Below, piece after piece: positions 51,443 to 62,998 of a DNA stretch of 64,000 bases. Source of the DNA: Bradyrhizobium barranii subsp. barranii (GTDB taxonomy: Bacteria; Pseudomonadota; Alphaproteobacteria; Rhizobiales; Xanthobacteraceae); the NCBI RefSeq assembly GCF_017565645.3, contig NZ_CP086136.1:2587501-2651500 (forward strand), in the 5' to 3' direction. Position 1 is the stretch's first letter. The number at the start of each line of letters is the position of its first letter. The translations under genes and the position numbers were made by a program. The notes beneath the pieces were generated by a model. The model was not told the origin of the DNA and searched no databases. It saw only the letters and a list, made by a program, of their open reading frames with translations.

Positions 51443-54172
51443 CTACCACGCGTATCGCAGGCTCGCGGTGCCGGAATAAGTGGTGCTGCGCGCCGCGAAC
51501 TCGCCGTCGAACTTCGCCGACAGGGCAACGCCGTTCGAAAACTTCAGCTCGGCACCGGCAGATGCGAGCGCGGCGTCCTTTGCCGGCGTTGCGCCATTGA
51601 CGATGAAGCTCGCGCCGGGCAGCGCCTGGAATGCGGTGACGAGCGTCGGGTCGCTCACCCAATCATGGGCCCAGGCCGCGCGGCCGCGCAACGTGAGGAC
51701 CGAGTTCGGCGTGACCAGCGTCGCGCGATCGAAGCGCGCGCCGAGCTCGCTCCGTGTGTCGGAGGCCGTGCGTCCCTGATAGGTCAGGCCAAAGCCGCTG
51801 CCGGCCAGATCGGCCTCGGTATAGGTCGGTGTGCGGAAAGCCTGCGCCTGCGCCGCCACATATGGCGTGAAGCCGCCGATCGGCGTGGCGAAGCGATAGC
51901 CGCCCTCGATGCGGCCTCCGACGGTTTGCGCGTCGAATTTGGCGGTGAGCTGGTTGCCGAACGGTGCGAGCCGGTCTGTCGACATCCAATGATTGGCCAC
52001 GGCGAGAGAGGCGGCGAAATAGGCCGGCCCCGTACGCACGGCGGTGTAGACGCCGGCCTGGATTGCATCGCTCTTGCCGCCGCCGATCGCCTGAGCGAGG
52101 TCCCATTTGGTGCCGCCGCCCGACAGTGCGAAACCGACCAGCGCATCGCGGCCGAAATGATAATCGGCACCGGCCGCGACGCCGCCGGCGCGCGCGCTCA
52201 GGTCGTGACTGCCGATCATGACGGGGTCGCCGCTGGTGCGGTTGGTACCGCCGAACGCCGTGCCCCAAGCCGTCCAGCGCTCCGCAAAGGCTGGAGCCTT
52301 CATCGCCGGCGTCCCCAGCACCTTGTTGTAGGCGAGGGCGATATCGTCCGGCAGCGCGGCGCGTTCGGGGCTGAAGCCGAGCGCCGTGCGACCCGCGTCG
52401 ACGATGCCACTGCCGCGGCCATCGACGAATGGATCTAGCATCAGGCCGAGGAACTGGCCCGTGAACTGGAAGGCGCCTTGCCGCGCGCCGGTCGCAGCTT
52501 CGCCCGAGAGCTGATCGAGATTGTAACGGAGCTGGGCGTCGCTCTGGCCTGCGAAGGAGGAGAGGAAAGGCAGGTTGGGACCGAACGCGCTCAAGGCGCC
52601 GGCCACGGCCTTCTGGTTTTGCGTTTGGGCGATCGAGAGGAATGCAGCGTTGTTGTAGTTGAGCGTCAGGAAGACGCTGAACCCGTCATAGCTGAGGAAG
52701 GAAGCGAAGAGCTGCGGATTGTATCCGCTGACAGTGACGCCCGAGAAGCTGCCGGTGACGCCAGTCGTCGTGCTGAGGATCGTATATTGCGTCGAGGGGT
52801 TATAGGCGCCGGCGATCGTGTTGACTGCGACGGTGCCGCCGTTCAACGCTGCGCTGACCGCGAGGATCTTCTCGGATTGTCCGGTAGCGGTGACGGAGAT
52901 CGCGTAGGTCGAGCCGGCGTTGAATGTGACATTGCCGGAGCTCGTCAGCGTACCGAGATTGCCGGGCAAGACCGTGCCGCCCGATAGCACCGTGATATTG
53001 CCGACGGCGCCGTTACCGCTGAGGATGCCCGCGCTGACGGTCGTCGCGATGTTGGGCATCGAGCCGTTCACCTCGACGGTGCCGGCCAGGACATTCATGG
53101 TCGCGATCTCCGTCGTCGAGCCGTTCATCGTCCAGGTGGAGCTGCCGGTCTTTTCCAGCACCTCGAATTCCCGGAACTGACCGGCCGCGCCGAATATGCT
53201 GAGATTGAACGCTGCGTTGGTGGCCCCGCCCAGGCGCAGCGTGTCCGTTCCGTTGCCGCCGAGGACCCATCCCGTGATGCTCGATCCCGCTCGCAACTCG
53301 AAGACGTCGTTGCCGCCTTTGAGGTCGGCAGCCGTGCTGACGCCACCGCTGATGATCGTGCCTGAGTTGATGATGGTGTCCTGATTGGCCGAGCCGATAA
53401 TTGCCGTGCCCGAGGCACTCGATATCGTGCCGGCGTTGTTGACGACGTTGCCGTCTGCCGCGCCGCTTAGATCGACGGCCGCGACATTGATGGCATGGAC
53501 AAAGCCGCTCGACAGGATGTTCGCCTGATTGTTCGCCGACCCGCCGCCGATGCTGATGCTGATGGCTCCGGTAACGCCGTTTCCGACCGTACCTCCGATC
53601 ACGACGATGTTGTTGCTCGAATTGGCCAGTGCGAGCCCCGACGTGCCGAGGCTCGATGACCCAACCATGGCGCCGGCATCCACGATGATGGTGTTACCGC
53701 CGCCGCCGATCACTGCAATGCCGTCGCTGTTGGCGGACGTGACCGTTGCGTTGCCGAAGACCTTGGCCGCGCTATTGGATGCCGCCTCGAGGACAACGCT
53801 GGCAAAGGTCGGGTCGTTCACGGAGGTCGCGGTGCCGTCGCCAATGTTGACGGTGACGCCGCTGACCACAGGCGCCGTCTTGACCTGGGTGTTGCCCGCT
53901 CCGGTGCAGATGATGGAATCGCCTGACTGCAGCGCTGCCTGCGCGCCGCTTCCGGTCACCACACAGGCCGCCTCTGCCGGCGTCGCGAGCCACGGCAGCG
54001 CACTACCTGCGGCAACGGCGCCGATCGCGGTGCTCAAGAGAAACGCATGCCGCCGACACGTCTTCGCGCGACGGATCTGGGGCGGGGGCAACAAACCATT
54101 CCAGGGCACCTGCAAACTCCTCTTTCGGCACGGTCCGGGCGGAATTCGGACCGCAACGTTGGCTGGTGCCAT
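51443..54172 (-). CDS. Autotransporter outer-membrane beta-barrel protein
   Basis: About 909 residues from ATG 54172. An extended signal region (RRAKTCRRHAFLLSTAIGAVAAGSALPWLATPAEA) leads to a passenger of imperfect beta-helix repeats (GNVVNNAGTISSASGTAIIGSANQ, GGNDVFELRAGSSITGWVLGGNGTDTLRLGG). The C-terminal ~280 residues are a 12-strand autotransporter barrel ending in aromatic TASLRYAW. It would place its passenger on the cell surface. Function is unknown (adhesion or autoaggregation are typical). It converges with the TetR gene and is probably monocistronic. Confidence 0.88.
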   Translation of the reverse strand: MAPANVAVRIPPGPCRKRSLQVPWNGLLPPPQIRRAKTCRRHAFLLSTAIGAVAAGSALPWLATPAEAACVVTGSGAQAALQSGDSIICTGAGNTQVKTAPVVSGVTVNIGDGTATSVNDPTFASVVLEAASNSAAKVFGNATVTSANSDGIAVIGGGGNTIIVDAGAMVGSSSLGTSGLALANSSNNIVVIGGTVGNGVTGAISISIGGGSANNQANILSSGFVHAINVAAVDLSGAADGNVVNNAGTISSASGTAIIGSANQDTIINSGTIISGGVSTAADLKGGNDVFELRAGSSITGWVLGGNGTDTLRLGGATNAAFNLSIFGAAGQFREFEVLEKTGSSTWTMNGSTTEIATMNVLAGTVEVNGSMPNIATTVSAGILSGNGAVGNITVLSGGTVLPGNLGTLTSSGNVTFNAGSTYAISVTATGQSEKILAVSAALNGGTVAVNTIAGAYNPSTQYTILSTTTGVTGSFSGVTVSGYNPQLFASFLSYDGFSVFLTLNYNNAAFLSIAQTQNQKAVAGALSAFGPNLPFLSSFAGQSDAQLRYNLDQLSGEAATGARQGAFQFTGQFLGLMLDPFVDGRGSGIVDAGRTALGFSPERAALPDDIALAYNKVLGTPAMKAPAFAERWTAWGTAFGGTNRTSGDPVMIGSHDLSARAGGVAAGADYHFGRDALVGFALSGGGTKWDLAQAIGGGKSDAIQAGVYTAVRTGPAYFAASLAVANHWMSTDRLAPFGNQLTAKFDAQTVGGRIEGGYRFATPIGGFTPYVAAQAQAFRTPTYTEADLAGSGFGLTYQGRTASDTRSELGARFDRATLVTPNSVLTLRGRAAWAHDWVSDPTLVTAFQALPGASFIVNGATPAKDAALASAGAELKFSNGVALSAKFDGEFAARSTTYSGTASLRYAW

Positions 54173-54349
54173 GCTTAGCGGGGGAGGTTCCGGCCATCGT
54201 GGATCAGCGCGCAAGGCGGTGTGGCGGAAAGCGAAAGACGCAGTTTTTTCGGGAGCAATGTGGCCGCGGCGTCACACAGCTTCGCCGTCGCGACGCCGTT
54301 GGACGATGTCTGCAATCGGATGCCGGGGTTGAGAGGGCGCCGGCGCCTA

Positions 54350-55663
54350 TCAGCCTCGCGCCGCGACGGCTTCGCGCGGACGGGTTGCAACGACGACGAC
54401 GTCCGGTCTGCCGTTGTCGACCTGTACCCGGTTGCGCCCCTTTTCCTTGGCACGGTAGCAGGCGGCATCCGCGCGCCGCATGGCGTCCTCGAGCGTGGTG
54501 TTGCCGTCCGCGATACAGGCGACGCCGATGCTGGCGGTCACCGCAAAGCAACGATCATCCCAGGCGAAGGTGAACAGCTCGAGCGATCTGCGCAGGCGTT
54601 CGGCGATATCGACGGTGGTCGAGGGCGAGCATTGCGGCAGGATCAGGCCGAATTCGTCGCCGCCGAGCCGGGCCACCAGATCATGCGGCCCCCGGTCCTG
54701 TTGCAGCAGGCGCGAGACCTGGCAGAGCAGGCGGTCGCCGGCGAGGTGGCCGCAGGTGTCGTTGACGCTCTTGAACTGGTCGAGGTCGAGCAGGATCAGG
54801 CCCAGCGAGCCCGCCGCGGTGGTGTCCAGCACGTTTTGCAGGCGCGCCTCGAAGGCGCGGCGGTTGGACAGGCCGGTCAACCAGTCGTGCGATGCCTGCC
54901 ATGCCAGGCGCTCCTTCTCGGCATGCAACGCATCCTCGAACGCCTGTCGTTGCAGCATCAAGCGCCGCGTGTGCCAGATCAGGAGCAGGATCAGCGTCGC
55001 GGCCGCCACGATGTTGATGCACGTCAGCGTTACCTTGATGGCGCGCGAGCCTTCGCCGAGGACGGTCGAGAACCGCTTTGCATGCACCGTGAACTGCGTG
55101 TTGAGCTCCGAGAGCCGCGACGACAGCAGCCGCAGGCGGTCGCGGTCCTCAATGGGGCCGTGCGCCAGCTCGGACCGGATCACCTCGCCGAACACGCTGA
55201 GCTCCAGCAGCATGGGATCGGTGGCCGCCCACTCGTGGATCGCTTCCTGGAGGAAGCTGACGCGGTTGAAATAGCGGAACAGCCAGATCAATCCCGGAAC
55301 GTCATCGGGATGGTTGCCGCCTTGCAGAAACCCGACGCGGGCGGCCTCGACGTCGACCGGATCGCGCTCGAGTGCCCAGCGCGCGAACTCATCGCCGATG
55401 GGAACGGCAAGGGACGCCTGGTAGTGGGTGAACTGGCTCGGTTCGCCTGAATGCAGATAGAGATTGAGGAAATAGACAGCGTTCTTCTGTGACCGCGACC
55501 ACATCGCTTCGCCCGCGACATAGGCACGGACCGATGACATCACCTCGAGGCTGAATCCCGCGATCGTTGCCTGGAGCACGACGACCATCACGAATGGCGA
55601 GACAAGTTTGATGACGTGAAGGAAACTACGCCCCTTCGTCGACGTCGCTGTTCTGCGAAACAC
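54350..55663 (-). CDS. Membrane-bound diguanylate cyclase (GGDEF)
   Basis: About 437 residues from a GTG at 55663. Two membrane helices (LVSPFVMVVVLQATIAGFSLEV and INIVAAATLILLLIW) bracket a periplasmic sensor of about 200 residues. The cytoplasmic GGDEF domain has the active motif ARLGGDEFGLIL and SIGVACIADG. The usual inhibitory RxxD site before it reads GPHD, with an Arg one place off, so product inhibition may be absent. It makes cyclic di-GMP in response to an unknown external signal. Confidence 0.88.
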   Translation of the reverse strand: MFRRTATSTKGRSFLHVIKLVSPFVMVVVLQATIAGFSLEVMSSVRAYVAGEAMWSRSQKNAVYFLNLYLHSGEPSQFTHYQASLAVPIGDEFARWALERDPVDVEAARVGFLQGGNHPDDVPGLIWLFRYFNRVSFLQEAIHEWAATDPMLLELSVFGEVIRSELAHGPIEDRDRLRLLSSRLSELNTQFTVHAKRFSTVLGEGSRAIKVTLTCINIVAAATLILLLIWHTRRLMLQRQAFEDALHAEKERLAWQASHDWLTGLSNRRAFEARLQNVLDTTAAGSLGLILLDLDQFKSVNDTCGHLAGDRLLCQVSRLLQQDRGPHDLVARLGGDEFGLILPQCSPSTTVDIAERLRRSLELFTFAWDDRCFAVTASIGVACIADGNTTLEDAMRRADAACYRAKEKGRNRVQVDNGRPDVVVVATRPREAVAARG

Positions 55664-55909
55664 CCTGCATTCCCCAAATCGATCAACGACCCCACCGGAG
55701 CGTCGCGCCTGCAACGCCAAGTAGAGGGGAAAGTTGCTTAACTCGACCCCAAAGACGCAGGCGACTGCACTGCAGGGTGAAAGCGTCGTGAAGCGGATGC
55801 CCGCAGATCGTTGCAAATGCCGACGAACCGGAACCGATGCGGTCGTGGCGAACCAATGCCTCGCATTCGTCCTGCGCGGTTTACCTGATCGAGAGAGTTT
55901 GGTCCGGCG

Positions 55910-57214
55910 CTAGACCAGCACCGGCTTGCGCACGCGGCCAGCGTCGCCGAACACGCGCAAATAGCGTTCGATCTCGGATGGCATGCCGGTCGCCTTCTCC
56001 GGATTGTCAGAGAGCTTGACGGCCGGGTGGCCGTCAACCGACGACACCTTGCAGACCAGCGAGATGGGATCGAGATTGAACGAGCCGTCCGGCGGGCAGC
56101 CGACGAAATCATTGGTGAGGTTGGTGCCCCAGCCGAAAGAGAGCCGCGAGCGACCGGAGAAGTGGTGATAGGTCTCCTCGATCGAGCCGACATCCATCGC
56201 ATCGGAGAAGACGAGCAGCTTGTCCTTGGGGTTGCGGCCCTTCTTTTCCCACCAGGCGATGATCTCCTCGCCGGCCTGGATCGGTGGCGCGCTGTCGGGG
56301 CGGAAGCCGGTCCAATCGGCGACCCACTCCGGCGCATCGCGCAGGAAGGATTTGGTGCCGAAGGCGTCGGGCAGCGCGATCAGGAGATTGCCGCCATAGG
56401 TCTGGCGCCATTGGTCGAGAATGCGATAGGGCGCCCAGCGCAACTCCTCGTCGTCCTTGGCAAGCGCGGCCGCGACCATCGGCAGCTCATGCGCATTGGT
56501 GCCGATGGCTTCGAGATCATTGTCCATCGCCAGCAGCACGTTGGAGGTGCCGATGAAGGACGGGCCCAGGCCTTCCTTCACCGCCTCGACGCACCAGCGC
56601 TGCCAGAGGAAGCCGTGGCGACGGCGGGTGCCGAAGTCGGAGAGCCGCAAATTCTCGAGCTGGCGCAGCCGCTCGACCTTGGTCCACAGCTTGGCCTTGG
56701 CGCGGGCATAGAGCACGTCGAGCTCGAAGCGGCCGCGGCCCTTCATCGCGGCGCGCGACCGCAGCTCGTTGAGGATGGCGAGCGCCGGAATTTCCCACAT
56801 CGTGGTGTGGGTCCAGGGACCGTGGAAATGCAGCTCGTACTGGCCCTCGACCTTGCGCAGCTCGTATTCGGGCAGCCGGAATTCGGCCAGCCAGCGGATG
56901 AAGTCCGCCGAGAACATGTGGGTCTTGCCGTAGAAGGTGTTACCGGCAAGCCAGATCAGCTCTTTCTTGGCGAAGCGGATGGTGCGGGCGTGGTCGAGCT
57001 GGGCGCGCAGCTCGCCCTCGTCGATGATCTCGGCCAGCCGCACATGGCGCGAGCGATTGATGACCGAGAAGGTCACCTGCTGATTCGGATAGTCCTCCCG
57101 AATCATCTGCAACATCAATAGCTTGTAGAAGTCGGTATCCAGCAGGCTGCGGATGATGGGGTCCAGCCGCCAGCTATGATTGTAGGTCCGGCTCGCAATA
57201 TCGGTCACTGTCAT
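55910..57214 (-). CDS. pncB: Nicotinate phosphoribosyltransferase
   Basis: 434 residues. It converts nicotinate and PRPP to nicotinate mononucleotide in NAD salvage. The family pattern is visible: [16 protein letters not shown], the catalytic region [15 protein letters not shown] with the phosphorylated-His equivalent, [27 protein letters not shown], and [15 protein letters not shown] for PRPP binding. The length fits the bacterial PncB class. It stands as a separate gene. Confidence 0.95.
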   Translation of the reverse strand: MTVTDIASRTYNHSWRLDPIIRSLLDTDFYKLLMLQMIREDYPNQQVTFSVINRSRHVRLAEIIDEGELRAQLDHARTIRFAKKELIWLAGNTFYGKTHMFSADFIRWLAEFRLPEYELRKVEGQYELHFHGPWTHTTMWEIPALAILNELRSRAAMKGRGRFELDVLYARAKAKLWTKVERLRQLENLRLSDFGTRRRHGFLWQRWCVEAVKEGLGPSFIGTSNVLLAMDNDLEAIGTNAHELPMVAAALAKDDEELRWAPYRILDQWRQTYGGNLLIALPDAFGTKSFLRDAPEWVADWTGFRPDSAPPIQAGEEIIAWWEKKGRNPKDKLLVFSDAMDVGSIEETYHHFSGRSRLSFGWGTNLTNDFVGCPPDGSFNLDPISLVCKVSSVDGHPAVKLSDNPEKATGMPSEIERYLRVFGDAGRVRKPVLV

Positions 57215-57294
57215 AGGACAATTCTAGCGTGGCGGCCCTCGCGCAACCAGTGGGTTTGGCGAAGGGCAGACTTCCCTGAAACCGTAACCGAGGC

Positions 57295-58224
57295 TCAGTC
57301 TCCGGCCGCCGTTGCCGCCACGGTTTCGAGCTGGCCGCGGATCCAGCGATGGGCCGGGTCTTTCTGATAGCGCTGATGCCAGACCATGAACATCGGCAGT
57401 TCGGCCAGCGTCTTTGTCCGCGACGCTAGCGGAATTGGTACATGCGCGAAACCGCGCATCACACCGGAGGCGAGCAGGCTCGGCATGCTCGCCAGCATCT
57501 GCGAGCCGCGCAGGAAGGACGGCACGCCGGAAAAGCTCGGCACGGAGATGGCGATGTCACGAAGAAAGCCGTTCGCCGCCAGCCGGCGGTCGAAGTCGAG
57601 CCGCTCGTTGTCGGTATAGACCACCGTGATGTGGCGTGCCGCGAGATAGGCGCTGCGGCCGGCCGGCGCGGTGCGCGCCTTGGGATCGAAGTAGCAGACG
57701 TAATGGTCGCTGAGCAGTCGCTTCTGCACGATGTCCACGCCGGATGGCGGCAGCGGCGTGACCAGGAGATCGCAGCGGTTTTCGCGCAGCATCGCGGGCG
57801 ACGGCGACTGCGAGGGGATCACGCGCAGGTTCAGGCTCCTGACCTGTCCCGCGACATGATCGAAGAACCGCGGCAACAGCAGATCGCGCTGGAAATCATT
57901 GGCGGCGACCGTCAGCGAAAGCTGCGCGCGCGCCGGCTCGAAGGTGACGCCGCCGGCAAAGCTGCGCATCTCGTCGATCAGCGCTCGCGCTTTCGCAGCC
58001 AAGGCCTGGGCATGGGCGGTGGCGACGATGCCGCGGCCGGATTTGGCAAACAGCGGATCGCCCGCGATCCGCCGCAGCTTGTTCAGCCCGTGACTGACCG
58101 CCGATTGCGTCAGACCAAGCCGCGTCGCTGCCGCCGTGACCGAGCCTTCCTCCAGCACGGCAAGGAACAGTTCGAGGGCGTGGCCGTCGAGCGCCAAATG
58201 ATCGATTTCCTTCATGTAATTCAT
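57295..58224 (-). CDS. LysR-family transcriptional regulator divergent from pcaHG
   Basis: 309 residues from ATG 58224 (or 58215); the longer open frame to 58377 would cover the operator. The HTH reads ALELFLAVLEEGSVTAAATRLGLTQSAVSHGLNKLRRIAGDPLF. The effector domain shows LTVAANDFQRDLLLPRFFDHV. It is divergent from pcaHG across 94 bp with a perfect inverted repeat, so it probably activates protocatechuate cleavage genes. The motif set is not that of PcaQ by itself, so no symbol is given. Confidence 0.88.
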   Translation of the reverse strand: MNYMKEIDHLALDGHALELFLAVLEEGSVTAAATRLGLTQSAVSHGLNKLRRIAGDPLFAKSGRGIVATAHAQALAAKARALIDEMRSFAGGVTFEPARAQLSLTVAANDFQRDLLLPRFFDHVAGQVRSLNLRVIPSQSPSPAMLRENRCDLLVTPLPPSGVDIVQKRLLSDHYVCYFDPKARTAPAGRSAYLAARHITVVYTDNERLDFDRRLAANGFLRDIAISVPSFSGVPSFLRGSQMLASMPSLLASGVMRGFAHVPIPLASRTKTLAELPMFMVWHQRYQKDPAHRWIRGQLETVAATAAGD

Positions 58225-58230
58225 TATAAT

Positions 58231-58257
58231 CGATCTATTTATCTTGAGAATAGATCG
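58231..58257. promoter_or_regulatory. LysR-type operator upstream of pcaHG
   Basis: CGATCTATT (58231-58239) and AATAGATCG (58249-58257) are perfect inverted 9-bp arms with a 9-bp spacer. The site is close to the LysR start and 61 bp before pcaH, as expected for a LysR recognition site. Confidence 0.72.
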
Positions 58258-58276
58258 TCCCATTATCTCCCGATAA

Positions 58277-59101
<825 letters not shown>

Positions 59102-59105
59102 GCCA

Positions 59106-59732
59106 ATGCCGCAGCCGCTCGACTATCTCAAGGAAACCGCCTCGCAGACCGCCGGGCCCTACGTCCATATCGGCCTGATCCCGGCCATGGCCGGCTTCGA
59201 CATTTTTGAGAAGAACTTTTCTAACGTGCTGGTGACGCCGAACACGCCAGGCGAGCGCATCACGCTGGAGGGCAAGGTGTTCGACGGCAGCGGCACGCCG
59301 CTGCGCGATGTGCTGCTCGAAATCTGGCAGGCCAACGCAACCGGCCGCTATAACCATCCGGCCGATCGCCCGGCCGGCGCGGTGGACGAGGAGTTTCGCG
59401 GCTGGGGCCGCGCCGGCTCCGATTTCGAGAGCGGGTTGGTGACGTTCGAGACCATCAAGCCAGGTGCCATCATCGACAAGGCAGGCCGCAAATGCGCGCC
59501 GCACGTCAATATCTGGATCGTCGCGCGCGGCATCAACATCGGTCTCAGTACGCGACTCTATTTCTCCGACGAGGAAGCCGCGAATGCCGCCGACCCCGTG
59601 CTCAACCTGGTCGAGCCGCCGGTGCGGCGCGCGACGCTGATCGCCACGCGCGGTGAGCGCGCCGGCAAGGTCGTGTACTCCTTCACGATCAATCTGCAGG
59701 GGGCGGAGGAGACGGTGTTCTTCGACGTCTGA
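59106..59732 (+). CDS. pcaG: Protocatechuate 3,4-dioxygenase, alpha subunit
   Basis: 208 residues, 4 bp after pcaH. It shows the intradiol-dioxygenase fold (VFDGSGTPLRDVLLEIWQANATGRYNHP, FETIKPGAIIDKAGRKCAPHVNIWIVARG) and the substrate-side region of the alpha/beta pair. It lacks the full set of iron ligands, as expected for the alpha chain. It ends the pcaHG unit; pcaB, pcaC and pcaD are not in this window. Confidence 0.94.
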   Translation: MPQPLDYLKETASQTAGPYVHIGLIPAMAGFDIFEKNFSNVLVTPNTPGERITLEGKVFDGSGTPLRDVLLEIWQANATGRYNHPADRPAGAVDEEFRGWGRAGSDFESGLVTFETIKPGAIIDKAGRKCAPHVNIWIVARGINIGLSTRLYFSDEEAANAADPVLNLVEPPVRRATLIATRGERAGKVVYSFTINLQGAEETVFFDV

Positions 59733-59756
59733 CGATCCGCCGATCGCCCCGCAGGA

Positions 59757-60371
59757 TCATTCCACCTGGTCGCCTCGATTGATCGATCCGCGCGTGGTGG
59801 CTTGCGGTGGTTGCGGGCGCATCTCGCGCGATCCCGGCCGCTCGGCCGGGGCGCGCCCCACTCTTGGCTTCAGCTCTGTCAAATCGATGAAGACGTCGGC
59901 CTGCCGCCGCAGTTCGTCGGCAACCATGGGAGGCTGGCTCGCAAGCGTGGAGACGACCGTCACGCGGACGCCGCGGCGTTGCACGGCTTCCACCAGTGAA
60001 CGAAAATCCCCATCGCCCGAGAACAGCACGATCTGATTGACGTGCTCGGCGAGTTCCATGGCGTTCACGGCGAGTTCCACATCCATGCTGCCCCTCATCT
60101 TGCGGCGGCCGGTCGTGGCATCAACGAACTCCTTGGCGAGCTTGGTGACGACGGTGTACCCGTTATAGTCGAGCCAATCGATCAATGGGCGGATTGACGA
60201 GTATTCCTGATCCTCGCTCACGGTCGTGTAGTAGAAGGCTCGCAGCAGCGTACCTCGGCCGTGAAATTCGCCGAGCAGGCGCCTGTAGTCGATATCGAAA
60301 CCGAGCGCCTTGGTGGCGGCATAGAGATTGGGGCCATCGATGAAGACCGCAATCTTCTCAAGCGAAGACAT
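59757..60371 (-). CDS. NYN-domain (LabA/DUF88-type) protein
   Basis: 204 residues. The PIN-like NYN fold is visible from IAVFIDGPNLYAATKALGF (first Asp), VDVELAVNAMELAEHVNQIVLFSGDGDFRSLVEAVQRRGVRVTVVSTL (acidic metal-binding residues) and VADELRRQADVFIDL. Such proteins are likely RNases or RNA-binding factors. The C-terminal ~30 residues are Arg/Pro-rich. It converges with pcaHG and is probably independent. Confidence 0.88.
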   Translation of the reverse strand: MSSLEKIAVFIDGPNLYAATKALGFDIDYRRLLGEFHGRGTLLRAFYYTTVSEDQEYSSIRPLIDWLDYNGYTVVTKLAKEFVDATTGRRKMRGSMDVELAVNAMELAEHVNQIVLFSGDGDFRSLVEAVQRRGVRVTVVSTLASQPPMVADELRRQADVFIDLTELKPRVGRAPAERPGSREMRPQPPQATTRGSINRGDQVE

Positions 60372-60691
60372 TATGCACTAATCCCCAGTTCCGCATTGAA
60401 GCCGGCAGGTTCAGCCGCCAGGGCTGTGTGCCGGCCGGAAAACGCCGAAGTCGCCGATGGCCCGCGGAAAAAGGCGGCGCAGACGGCCGGAGGGGGGGCC
60501 GTCCCGCGCCAGTTAAGGGAGGTTGCTGCTATCAGCGCCAGGATTCCGAATGCAGTCACGTTAAGGCGTGCACATGCCACACTCAATTGTACGGAGGTAA
60601 ACGGCGCGTATCCAAAGGGTTGGATGCTCTATACGAAGGTAAGTGGCGCGCCGGTTCGGATCTCGACAGCCCGGCGCGATCACGAATGGCC
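60372..60691. other. Non-coding stretch between the NYN gene and pobR
   Basis: 320 bp that presumably carries the NYN gene promoter (minus strand) and the end of the pobR unit. No gene or repeat is recognised. Confidence 0.4.
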
Positions 60692-62821
<2,130 letters not shown>

Positions 62822-62998
62822 CGACGGTTTGTGACCGCTCAGCTGACGTTGCCGCTCCAAAGGGGAGCTCTCCTCGCGGCACGAGGCGAGTTCGCCCGTC
62901 AGGCCGGTTCCCTTTCAATAAGTGGTGACGGACGCCGAAATGCTCTGTTGCCTCGTGCGATCGTTCCTACCTCCTCAACCGAACAGGAGGGCGAAGCG

